41,575 nt of DNA, from the NCBI GenBank assembly GCA_964354265.1, contig CAYGYY010000009.1, positions 1 to 41,575 on the forward strand, in the 5' to 3' direction. The DNA is from Fen731 sp964354265. Lineage in GTDB: Bacteria > Actinomycetota > Humimicrobiia > Humimicrobiales > Humimicrobiaceae. The position numbers were made by a program, and so were the translations under genes. The notes under the pieces were generated by a model. The model was not told where the DNA came from. It did not search any database and saw only the letters and a program-made list of their open reading frames with translations. How positions within the stretch are numbered: position 1 is the stretch's first letter; each line of letters opens with the position of its first letter. Of this stretch, positions 25,308 to 33,624 are shown in pieces.

Positions 25308-26795
25308 TTATTGACCAAAACTTAAAAAATACTCACTGGTCTCCAAAATACTTGTATAGCTGGCGCATGCCGATTTTCCGGCCAGCCATCCTGTGCTGAA
25401 TGCTTTTTGCAGGTTAAATCCGCCTTCGGGCCCTGCAATCTCTATTATTTCACCTGCAAAATAAATCCCCTTTATAATTTTTGATTCCATAGTTTTAGGG
25501 TTTATGTTTTTTATTGAAATTCCTCCTTCTGTTACCAGGGCTTTATCTGGGTCACCAGGCCGTATTGGTTCCAGTGAAAATTCTTTAATATTTTTTATAA
25601 GAGCATACAGCCCTGTTTTTAAAATATTGCTGGTCTTTGATTGGGCTGATATCCCGGACAGCAGTAAAAGGTGTTTAACCAGTCGCATCGGTATTCCTGG
25701 CGCAATGTGCTTAATAAGGGATATGGCTTCCTTTTTTGGGTATGCTTTTTTAAATCTTTCTAATAAATCCATGATTTCAGTTTGGTTTTTATCCGGAAGA
25801 AAATCAATAAGCAGTTTTAAAAAACCAGGTTTTACGGGAACTGTTGTTTGTGTTTGGATTGTTTTACTGCGTGTGTCATAAAAGGATCCAGGAACTAATG
25901 ATAAATTGCTGGATACACTATATGCAAGTCCTCCAATTTTAAAAGCTGCCGGCCCGGATATACCTTTATGGGTAAAAAGTATACCACCGAAGGAATGGGC
26001 AATAGTTTTTTTACCATGGATAAGCAGCAGCTTTACACTGCTGACGCTTATGCCTGCAAGGTTGCCGCTATTTTTATCGGTTGTTAATACCGGCATGAGA
26101 TATGGATGTGGTTTGATGATTTGGTGGCCAAGTCTCTCAGATATAGTATATCCATCGCCTGATGACCCGGTTGACTTATATGTTTTGCCTCCCGTTGCTA
26201 TTATTACCCTTTCTGCAAATAACGGTTTGGCATTCTTACCAGTACTATCCCGGGACGATATGCAGAACACATGTCTTTTCCCTGTCACAAATTCTTCGGC
26301 AGGGGAGATGTTTGCTGCCCTGAAACTAAAAACCATTTTTACAGAAAGGTCTTCCAATTCTCTTATTAAGCATTCAAGGATAGTAAGGGAGTTACCTTTT
26401 TCCGGAAATATTTTAATTACGTTATCATTATTATCTGCTGTTTCATATTTTGGCACCACTCCTCTTTTTTTGAAAAAGAGAACAAGTTCGTCTTTAGAAA
26501 ATTCACTGAAAGCTTCAATAAAAAATCTTCCCCTGCGGCCGAATTTTTCAATAAATTCGTCAATTGGGAGGTCTGCAGTATAATTGCACCTGCCATTTCC
26601 TGTAAGCAATAATTTTTTCCCGAGGTTACGGTTTTTTTCAATTATGCATATGGACGGATACTTTGTGGACCATAAAGATTTTAAATGCCTTTTACAGGCT
26701 ATCCTGAAATTATGCGCAGCCGATATTGCTGCCATCATGCCCGCAGGTCCTCCGCCTATTATTGCAATGTCAAAAATACTATCTTCATTATTCAT
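25308..26795 (-). CDS. FAD-dependent oxidoreductase of the HI0933/BaiN family
   Basis: A 495-residue flavoprotein. Motifs in order are IIGGGPAGMMAAISAA (13-28, FAD dinucleotide fold), NRNLGKKLLLTGNGRCN (family hallmark), IATGGKTYKSTGSSGDGY (about 203-220), and a C-terminal GIYFAGEIIEIAGPEGGFNLQKAF. Family members reduce double bonds of various organic substrates (BaiN in bile-acid dehydroxylation is one proposal), but most are uncharacterised. It sits between hypF and hypC, 75 to 87 bases from each, on the same strand; whether it contributes to maturation or is a passenger is unknown. Confidence 0.85.
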   Translation of the reverse strand: MNNEDSIFDIAIIGGGPAGMMAAISAAHNFRIACKRHLKSLWSTKYPSICIIEKNRNLGKKLLLTGNGRCNYTADLPIDEFIEKFGRRGRFFIEAFSEFSKDELVLFFKKRGVVPKYETADNNDNVIKIFPEKGNSLTILECLIRELEDLSVKMVFSFRAANISPAEEFVTGKRHVFCISSRDSTGKNAKPLFAERVIIATGGKTYKSTGSSGDGYTISERLGHQIIKPHPYLMPVLTTDKNSGNLAGISVSSVKLLLIHGKKTIAHSFGGILFTHKGISGPAAFKIGGLAYSVSSNLSLVPGSFYDTRSKTIQTQTTVPVKPGFLKLLIDFLPDKNQTEIMDLLERFKKAYPKKEAISLIKHIAPGIPMRLVKHLLLLSGISAQSKTSNILKTGLYALIKNIKEFSLEPIRPGDPDKALVTEGGISIKNINPKTMESKIIKGIYFAGEIIEIAGPEGGFNLQKAFSTGWLAGKSACASYTSILETSEYFLSFGQ

Positions 26796-26882
26796 TGTTT
26801 TTATGTTGACTGTTTATGTTTACCAATATTTTTGTAATCCTGTATTTCAATATACGGGTATTTTTGAATTTTTTACATTATT

Positions 26883-29273
26883 TTAAAATAAATGTTTTGA
26901 TGCAATATATGCCTGGCCGAGTGAGATTCCGCCATCATTTACAGGAACTTTAAAGTTTGAATAAACTTTAAAATAATGCTTTTTTAAAAGCCTGGAAGTC
27001 TTTGAAAACAGCAGGTTATTTTGAAATACTCCACCGCTAAGAGCGACCGTGTCAACACCGGATTTTTCACTTTGTTTAAGGCAGGTTGAAACAATGACCC
27101 TTGCAAGGCTGTTATGGAATTTTGCAGAAATATTGCCGGATGGAATACCGTTTTCTAAATCCTGCAATATTTGCCTGAAAATAAAAAAATCATCGATTAA
27201 AAGTGTGTTTTTACCTTTAATAAATCTTAAATTATATTCCTCTCTGCAGGACTGTTTTGCAATCATTTCAAGATGGATTGCAGCTTCCCCCTCATAACTG
27301 GAAACATGTGTGAGTTCAAGAATGGAGCTTACTGCATCAAAAAACCTGCCCATGCTTGTAGTGACCGGTGAGTTAAAACCTGTATCTATCTGCTTCTGGA
27401 TCAAAAGGATCTCCTCTGCATTAATTAACTTTCTGTAGAAAGGGAATCCATTATAAATATAATCAATGAATTTTTTTGTCCTTGCTGTCCCGGTACCTGG
27501 ATTTTTTTTCCAAAGCTCATAAAGATATACTAAAGACATCCGGTATGGTTTTTTTATTGTTATTTCTCCACCAGGGAGGGTTTTTTCGGTAAGATGGCAT
27601 ATCCTTTCAAATTGAAGGGAGCTGTCGATTGTAAAAACTTCGCTTCCCCATATTTTCCCGTCATCGCCATAACCGGTGCCGTCCCATGCAAACCCTATAA
27701 TTTTTTTATCAATCTTATTTAAGAGCCCATTTTCTGCAATAACAGAAGCAATATGGGCTTTATGGTGCTGCACCTCTATTTTTGCTGCATCAGGCATGGA
27801 TTCTTTTGCCATTCTCGAGGAAGCATATTCCGGGTGGCTGTCATAAGCAATGCAGTCAATTTGTCCGATACCAAATATCCTCTTATGATTTTTAAGGGTA
27901 TCTTCGAAAAAATCAAAAGATTCAACACTGTCAAGATCGCCAATATGCTGGCTTAATATAGCAAAATTCTTTACCTGAAGGCAAAAAGTGTTCTTTTCCT
28001 GGGCGCCCATCGCAAGGATTACCTTTTTATTGTTGTTTTGTTCCACCTTTACCGGGTAGGGAGCAAATCCTCTTGCCCTCCTTATCACCATTTCTTTTGA
28101 AGCAGATATTTTTATTACAGAATCATCGTATTTGGAAAAGATATCCCTGTCATGAAGCAGGAAATAGTCACAAATGTTTCCAAGCCTTTGTATTGCTTCT
28201 GTGTTATCTGATACTATCGGTTCTTCGGATAAATTACCGCTTGTCATTATCAGGGGCACGTCAATCTTATTAAACAGGAGATGGTGCAGAGGGGTGTATG
28301 CAATCATTGCGCCCTCATATTTATTAAAACCTGAAACACCGTAAGATATCATCTTGATACCAGTTTTTTTTATTTTTTTTACAAGCACTACCGGGGCTGA
28401 AGGGGAGTTCATGCTTTCAATTTCTTTTTTGTTGAGCATACAATATTTTGATGCCATCCCGGTGTTTTTAAACATGAGCGCAAAAGGTTTTGATGGCCTT
28501 TTCTTTCTTTTCCTCAGCAGGCTGACAGCCATGTCATTTGTTGCGTCACAGGCTATCTGGAAACCCCCCAGGCTTTTAATGCCAACTATTTTCCCGCCTA
28601 AAAGAAGCTTTGAAGCATTTAGTATCGGGTCAGCTGCTTCCTTGATTTTTCCAAGATTGTCAGTAAGGATAAGTTTTGGCCCACAATGGTTGCAAGCATT
28701 GGGCTGAGCATGGAATCTCCTGTCTTTTGCATCATTATATTCCCTCATGCAATCAGGGCACATTTTAAATTTCTTCATTGTAGTGTTATTCCTGTCATAC
28801 GGCATTTTTTCAATTATGGTAAACCTTGGTCCGCAGTTTGTACAATTTGTGAATGGGTAAGAGTATCTCCTCGTGTCCCGTTTATCCAGTATATCTTCAA
28901 TACAATTGCTGCAGGTTGCCAGGTCAGGAGAGATAAGCTGGAACTTATTTTCAGTCTCTATGCTTTTTGAAATTGAAAAACCGTTATATTCACTATATTC
29001 GACCTGCCTTAAGCATATATCTTCTATCAGTGCAGGAGATGGCTTTTTTCTTTTTATCACTTCTATGAAATCAATGGCATGGCTCCTGTCTTTTACGTTT
29101 ATGCTTATCAGCACACCTTCTGTTGTGTTAGTTACGGTTCCTGCCAGCCCTGATTCATTTGCTATGCGCCATATAAATGGCCTGAATCCCACACCCTGTA
29201 CTATTCCTTTAACAGAGATAGTAAAAGTGAGCAAGTTTTCATTTTTATTTTGTAATTTAATAATATTCATCAT
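26883..29273 (-). CDS. hypF: Hydrogenase maturation carbamoyltransferase HypF
   Basis: A 796-residue, four-module protein that makes the carbamoyl group used for the cyanide ligands and passes it to HypE. The acylphosphatase module (GIVQGVGFRPF, about 23-33) is followed by two zinc fingers (CSNC and CTNCGPRF; CPDC and CNHCGPK), a YrdC-like carbamoyl-AMP domain, and a Kae1-like domain with the metal motif HHKAH and ALSGGVFQN. Length fits the family. No Shine-Dalgarno sequence precedes ATG 29273 (a second ATG follows at once), so the message may be leaderless. First gene of the hyp run; divergent from metX. Confidence 0.95.
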   Translation of the reverse strand: MMNIIKLQNKNENLLTFTISVKGIVQGVGFRPFIWRIANESGLAGTVTNTTEGVLISINVKDRSHAIDFIEVIKRKKPSPALIEDICLRQVEYSEYNGFSISKSIETENKFQLISPDLATCSNCIEDILDKRDTRRYSYPFTNCTNCGPRFTIIEKMPYDRNNTTMKKFKMCPDCMREYNDAKDRRFHAQPNACNHCGPKLILTDNLGKIKEAADPILNASKLLLGGKIVGIKSLGGFQIACDATNDMAVSLLRKRKKRPSKPFALMFKNTGMASKYCMLNKKEIESMNSPSAPVVLVKKIKKTGIKMISYGVSGFNKYEGAMIAYTPLHHLLFNKIDVPLIMTSGNLSEEPIVSDNTEAIQRLGNICDYFLLHDRDIFSKYDDSVIKISASKEMVIRRARGFAPYPVKVEQNNNKKVILAMGAQEKNTFCLQVKNFAILSQHIGDLDSVESFDFFEDTLKNHKRIFGIGQIDCIAYDSHPEYASSRMAKESMPDAAKIEVQHHKAHIASVIAENGLLNKIDKKIIGFAWDGTGYGDDGKIWGSEVFTIDSSLQFERICHLTEKTLPGGEITIKKPYRMSLVYLYELWKKNPGTGTARTKKFIDYIYNGFPFYRKLINAEEILLIQKQIDTGFNSPVTTSMGRFFDAVSSILELTHVSSYEGEAAIHLEMIAKQSCREEYNLRFIKGKNTLLIDDFFIFRQILQDLENGIPSGNISAKFHNSLARVIVSTCLKQSEKSGVDTVALSGGVFQNNLLFSKTSRLLKKHYFKVYSNFKVPVNDGGISLGQAYIASKHLF

Positions 29274-29427
29274 ATTTTATTATTATGATTATGCTTTTTA
29301 TATACATATATCATTCCGGCTATTACTTCATTAAAGCTATTATTTATTTAAAATCAGAAAATAGTCATTTTTTCCGGCATTTTAAAATAGCTGAGTTTTA
29401 TGTTTCAATTTTATTTTATTTTAATTA

Positions 29428-29465
29428 TAATTACTATTAATTTAATAGTAATTAAATTAATTACT
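29428..29465. promoter_or_regulatory. Two overlapping AT-rich palindromes between hypF and metX
   Basis: A perfect 27-bp palindrome (13-1-13) spans 29428-29454 with ATTACTATTAA arms, and a second perfect 19-bp one (9-1-9, AGTAATTAA arms) spans 29447-29465, so the AGTAAT element is shared. The ATTACT half-site thus occurs three times in alternating orientation. Further on, TTACTG plus an A-rich tail repeats at 29461 and about 29479. This is the layout of a cooperative operator in a divergent promoter region. Regulator unknown; AT richness raises the chance of coincidence but 27 perfect bases are hard to dismiss. Confidence 0.5.
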
Positions 29466-29539
29466 GATTCAAAATTTAGTTACTGTTGAAAATCAGATTA
29501 CCAGATTTTATAAAAGGAATATTTTTTTAAACAATAATA

Positions 29540-30736
29540 ATGGAAATAATTAAAGAAGGAAAATCAGACCTTTTAAATTCACCAAAAAGTGCTGGCATCA
29601 TAAGTACCCAATACCTTACATTTGCTGAACCTCCAGATGAATTTAAACTTGAAAACGGCGAAAAACTGGGACCTATAACAATTGCATTTGAAACATACGG
29701 AAGGCTAAATGACGATAAAAATAATGCTATACTGGTTTTTCATGCACTTTCTGGAGATGCCCATGCTGCCGGTTACAATAGTTCTGAAGATAAAAAACCC
29801 GGATGGTGGGATATGATGATAGGCCCCGCTAAGCCTTTTGACACAAATAAATATTTTGTAATATGCTCGAATATACTTGGAGGGTGCAAAGGTACAACTG
29901 GCCCCTATTCGATAAATCCTGAAACCTCGGCTCCATATGCGCTCTCTTTTCCGGATATAACCATAAAAGATATGATAACGGTACAAAAATACCTTATTGA
30001 TTATCTTGGAATTGAGAAGCTTTTCTGTGTTGCTGGAGGGTCTATGGGTGGAATGCTTGCGCTACAATGGATAGTAAGCTATCCGGATAGCGCAAAGGGA
30101 GCAGTGCTCATAGCAACAGCTGCCAGCCATACGGCTCAGGAAATAGCATTCAACAGCATTGGAAGGTATTCGATAATTTCTGACCCGGACTGGAACTGTG
30201 GGAATTATTATGGTGGTTTAAGACCGGAAACAGGACTATCAATTGCCAGGATGATAGGGCACGTTACCTATATAAGTGAAGAAGCCATGCATAATAAATT
30301 TGGCAGAAATATTTCTAATTCAAATTTAAATGACAGTTCACACTATTCTGGATGTAACGAAACAGCAGATTTTATGAGGGAATTTGAAGTTGAAAGTTAC
30401 CTTAAATACCAGGGAGAGAGTTTTATAAAAAGGTTTGATGCAAATTCATACCTGTATATAACAAGGGCAATTGACAATTTTGATATTACTGAAGGTTTTG
30501 AAAACCTTGCTGATGCGTTAAGCGGGGTAAAATCTAAATGTTTCGTGATATCATTTACTTCTGATTGGCTTTATCCCAAAGAACAATCGCAAAAAATCGT
30601 AAAAGCATTAAAAATAAATGGTATTGAAACTATTTATACAAATTTTGATTCGCCCTATGGACACGATGCGTTTTTAATAGAAGACGAAAGATTGAAGAAA
30701 ATAGTTACGGGTTTTTTAATGTCAATAGATCAATAA
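29540..30736 (+). CDS. metX: Homoserine O-acyltransferase (MetX)
   Basis: A 398-residue alpha/beta-hydrolase transferring an acyl group (acetyl or succinyl) from CoA to homoserine in methionine synthesis. The catalytic triad is visible: Ser168 in GGSMGGM, Asp342 in SDWLYP and His375 in GHDAF. The acetyl/succinyl choice cannot be made safely here. An in-frame stop lies just upstream, so the ATG at 29540 is well bounded, but the nearest AAGGA is about 20 bases away, too far for a normal Shine-Dalgarno. It pairs with metW downstream. Confidence 0.93.
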   Translation: MEIIKEGKSDLLNSPKSAGIISTQYLTFAEPPDEFKLENGEKLGPITIAFETYGRLNDDKNNAILVFHALSGDAHAAGYNSSEDKKPGWWDMMIGPAKPFDTNKYFVICSNILGGCKGTTGPYSINPETSAPYALSFPDITIKDMITVQKYLIDYLGIEKLFCVAGGSMGGMLALQWIVSYPDSAKGAVLIATAASHTAQEIAFNSIGRYSIISDPDWNCGNYYGGLRPETGLSIARMIGHVTYISEEAMHNKFGRNISNSNLNDSSHYSGCNETADFMREFEVESYLKYQGESFIKRFDANSYLYITRAIDNFDITEGFENLADALSGVKSKCFVISFTSDWLYPKEQSQKIVKALKINGIETIYTNFDSPYGHDAFLIEDERLKKIVTGFLMSIDQ

Positions 30737-30854
30737 TATTAAAACATAGCAATTATAAATTGGAATAATTTTTATTGTGCAAATAAATAATAGCAGATAA
30801 ATAAGATTGATAACCAATTAGTGTTGTCTAATGATAAATTTTTGAGTTTATAAT

Positions 30855-31439
30855 ATGAAAAAAACAGATTTTATAAGTAACTGGGTCAATAAAGGCAGCA
30901 GGGTGCTTGTACTTGGGTGCGGCAGCGGTGAAATATTGAAGGAGCTTAAAAAGGCAAGAAACATAATAGGCTCTGGAATAGACATTGATGAGCAGAGAGT
31001 CTATGAAGCTATCTCTGAAGGACTCTCAGTAATCCAGGGCGACATAAATACCGATCTTGCAGACTGGCCAAGGAAATCTTTTGATTATGTAGTAGCCCAT
31101 GACATTGTACAGATAATGAATAAGCCTGATATAATCCTAAAACAGATGGTTGGCCTGGGCGGGCGTGTAATAATAAGCTTTCCAAATTTTGCCTATTCTT
31201 TTATAAGGTTAAACATTCTTTTTTCCGGAAGAATGCCCAAAACAAAAATACTGCCATATGAATGGTATGATACCCCGAATATTCATCTTTTTACCATAAA
31301 GGATTTTAAGGAATTCTGTAAAAAAGAAGGACTTTTAATACATGACCAGAAATTTATGGGAATGGGTAAACATAATATCCCTAAATTATTGAAGCCAAAC
31401 TTTTTTGCAGAATTTGCATATTTCCTGATTTCAGAGTAA
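30855..31439 (+). CDS. metW: MetW-like methyltransferase-fold protein
   Basis: A 194-residue class I methyltransferase-fold protein of the MetW family, which occurs next to MetX and is thought to support homoserine acylation. Blocks visible are GSRVLVLGCGSGEIL (14-28, SAM site), GSGIDIDEQRV, VIQGDIN, SFDYVVAHD, ISFPNFAYSFIRL and PYEWYDTPNIHL, the last being MetW-specific. It follows metX by 118 bases on the same strand. The reaction is not established for the family. Confidence 0.9.
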   Translation: MKKTDFISNWVNKGSRVLVLGCGSGEILKELKKARNIIGSGIDIDEQRVYEAISEGLSVIQGDINTDLADWPRKSFDYVVAHDIVQIMNKPDIILKQMVGLGGRVIISFPNFAYSFIRLNILFSGRMPKTKILPYEWYDTPNIHLFTIKDFKEFCKKEGLLIHDQKFMGMGKHNIPKLLKPNFFAEFAYFLISE

Positions 31440-31606
31440 AAAGCCGTGGATATCTGAAAAACCGTCAGGGAATGTTCCCCGGGCACATGCTCTAAAAAAA
31501 CCTCATAAAAATAAGTATAAAAATAAGTATTGCATTAAATGCCTGAAACAGTTTAAAATCATTATTGCATTTGTGCAATTTATTTTGAATCGGAGGCCTG
31601 TTTAAA

Positions 31607-32617
31607 TTGAATACCAGTATGTTGAAAGAAAAGATAATGCAATCTGTTGTTTCCACCGAAATCGTGACCTTAGTAAATGAATGCAGGCAGTCTGTAAAAG
31701 AAAATGAGACCCTGTTTTTTTTAAAGCCAGAATTTTTCTTCCTTGAAGACTTAGACAAGACGGATTCGTTATTGGGTTTAATACTTGAAAAAATAAATGA
31801 ATTCGGGATTGATATTTCAGGCGTCTTAACATTAAAAGGGGAATTTTTAAAGGCTGAAAAAATAATTGAAAGGCACTACGGATTTATCAACAGGATGTCT
31901 GTTGAAGGTTCAAAGATATTAAATGACGAGGATATTGAAAAAATCCGTAAAATATTATCACTTGAAACACTTGAAGGATATAAGATACTTGGCGGTCACG
32001 AGGCGATTGAAAGCATACAAAATTTTGACGAGCATACATTAACAAACCTGTGGTATAAAAAAGAATCTTACAGAATAGGCGAGGGTTTTTACATACAACT
32101 TCATAAAATTGATGATTCAAATGTTATAATAATAAACGGCTTCAATCCGCACCAGATAAAACATTTCACCGGCGGTGACAGCAAGGTAGTTTTATTTTTG
32201 CTACAGACAGATACAGACTGGCTTACTTTAAGAAGTAATTTTGTTGGAGACACTTTTCCTGAAAGGGCGGCCGAAGGCTCTATAAGGAATATACTGTTTA
32301 AAAATGCAGAAAAATATGGAATAAAATCCATAAGCGTTGCTGATAACTATGTACACACTTCATCAGGTCCGTTTGATGCATTATTTGAAATGATCAATTT
32401 TGCAAGCAATATAAAGGGAGTTAATTTCAGCAAATTCAATACCAATATTTATTACCTGATGAAAGAAAAATTTGGCCTAAAAGAATCAGATTTTAACAGG
32501 AGCCTGGAGAATCCTGCAACAGAAATAAATAATGAAAGAACTGATCTTTTTAGTTTTACAAAAAATAAGAATACCCTTGAAGCAATTGAAGGTTATATTA
32601 AATATTTCACTTGTTGA
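31607..32617 (+). CDS. Large divergent nucleoside-diphosphate-kinase-fold protein
   Basis: A 336-residue protein whose two ends match NDP kinase. The N-terminal part has FFLKPEFF (37-44, compare IKPD), INEFGIDISGVLTL (63-76) and ERHY (88-91). The C-terminal part has GDTFPERAAEGSIRN (214-228, compare GxTxPxxAxxGTIR) and NYVHTSSGPFDALFEMINF (248-266), where His250 lines up with the phospho-histidine of the NDK motif NxxHGSD; Gly and Asp of HGSD are Thr and Ser here. Between them lies an extra block of roughly 100 residues (about 100-195) with no recognised domain. Normal NDKs are about 140-150 residues. Start TTG 31607 is chosen because CGGAGG (31591-31596) is 10 bases upstream; ATG 31619 would be 22 away. 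Substrate unknown. Confidence 0.6.
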   Translation: MNTSMLKEKIMQSVVSTEIVTLVNECRQSVKENETLFFLKPEFFFLEDLDKTDSLLGLILEKINEFGIDISGVLTLKGEFLKAEKIIERHYGFINRMSVEGSKILNDEDIEKIRKILSLETLEGYKILGGHEAIESIQNFDEHTLTNLWYKKESYRIGEGFYIQLHKIDDSNVIIINGFNPHQIKHFTGGDSKVVLFLLQTDTDWLTLRSNFVGDTFPERAAEGSIRNILFKNAEKYGIKSISVADNYVHTSSGPFDALFEMINFASNIKGVNFSKFNTNIYYLMKEKFGLKESDFNRSLENPATEINNERTDLFSFTKNKNTLEAIEGYIKYFTC

Positions 32618-32791
32618 AGCCGGTTTAAAATAATAATATATGCAGGGAAACAATAGGTATAGACTTATAGTATGTGGTGCCAATAACAGGACGGAAGTAT
32701 AAACAACTGCCTATTTTAAAACCCCCTAAATATTTTCACTTGGTATATCTTCCTTATATCCTTAAAAAATATTTTTATTTTTTATTCTTAA

Positions 32792-32809
32792 TGTTATAAT
32801 GTTATAACA
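32792..32809. promoter_or_regulatory. Palindromic operator overlapping the -10 element and abutting the GntR start codon
   Basis: TGTTATAA-TG-TTATAACA is a perfect 8-2-8 inverted repeat. It contains TATAAT (32795-32800), and its last base touches the A of the ATG at 32810. A -10 box at that distance predicts transcription starting at or within a few bases of the ATG, so the message would be leaderless. A palindrome over its own promoter is the usual arrangement for GntR-family autorepression, and TGT...ACA ends resemble GntR-family sites. No convincing -35. Confidence 0.6.
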
Positions 32810-33565
32810 ATGATTGAAAATATGAAAATAAACAGGCAACTGAAAGTCCCTTACTATTACCAGCTATATGAAAGTATCGTTGAAAATATTGAAAATAATA
32901 AACTGGTAGAAGGTGATAAGCTTGCCGGTGAGATGGAACTATGCGAAAGCTATGGCGTCAGCCGCATAACTGTGAGGCAGGCGCTAAAGGAGCTGGAGCT
33001 GAATGGTTATATTGTGCGTGAGCGTGGAAGGGGCACTTATATAAGGCAAAAGATAGAGACTCACTCTCTGCAGGAAGTTTCAAGTATTGTAGATGAACTT
33101 AGAAGGGAAGGCATAAAGACGGATAACAGAATACTTGCTAATGAAGCAATCCATCCGGACGATAGAATAAGGAAATTGCTTGATTTAAATCCTGATGAGG
33201 AAATCCTGTTTGTAAAAAGACTGATTTTTGCATATGGCGCCCCTCTTTATTTAACGAAGGCATACTTTCCCTATAAAGTAACAGGGAAAATAGGGAAAAG
33301 GATTTTAATGGAGAAGTCATTCACAAACATAATAACAGAGATCCCGGATCTTAAACTCGTACATTCTAAAAGAATCCTGGAACCTGTTATACCGGACCCG
33401 GAAGTCGCGGACCTTTTATACCTTAAAGTTCCTTCAAAAAAAGTGGTGCATTATCTTCAAACTTTCTGGACTGTCAGTTACAAAACAAGTTCATTCATAT
33501 TATATTTTGAGGAGTATTTTAATCCTTTTAAAGGGAAATTTGTTTTTGAAAAATATTACCAGTAA
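32810..33565 (+). CDS. GntR-family transcriptional regulator, HutC subfamily (UTRA domain)
   Basis: A 251-residue repressor-type regulator: winged helix-turn-helix (about 14-80, with ELCESYGVSRITVRQALKEL as the recognition region) and a C-terminal UTRA ligand-binding domain with EEILFVKRLIFAYGAPLYL. UTRA domains bind small metabolites such as sugars, histidine derivatives or fatty acids. There is no Shine-Dalgarno before ATG 32810 or before the next ATG at 32822. It is followed after 59 bases by the phosphotransacetylase/MeaB/mutase genes, so it probably controls that operon and itself; the inducer may be an acyl-CoA or the precursor acid (inference). Confidence 0.88.
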   Translation: MIENMKINRQLKVPYYYQLYESIVENIENNKLVEGDKLAGEMELCESYGVSRITVRQALKELELNGYIVRERGRGTYIRQKIETHSLQEVSSIVDELRREGIKTDNRILANEAIHPDDRIRKLLDLNPDEEILFVKRLIFAYGAPLYLTKAYFPYKVTGKIGKRILMEKSFTNIITEIPDLKLVHSKRILEPVIPDPEVADLLYLKVPSKKVVHYLQTFWTVSYKTSSFILYFEEYFNPFKGKFVFEKYYQ

Positions 33566-33624
33566 ATAGTAATAATAAAGAAAAATCACATTTTTATAAA
33601 TTTCGACAAAAAGGAAGGATAATA

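Noticed and set aside
29274..29539. SAM riboswitch or T-box upstream of metX
   Set aside because: The gap lacks the conserved GC-rich stems of any methionine-related riboswitch; it is almost entirely A/T with palindromes instead.
31499..31545. Short direct repeat AAAAATAAGTAT in the metW downstream gap
   Set aside because: Two low-complexity copies in AT-rich DNA; not enough to call a repeat element or CRISPR.
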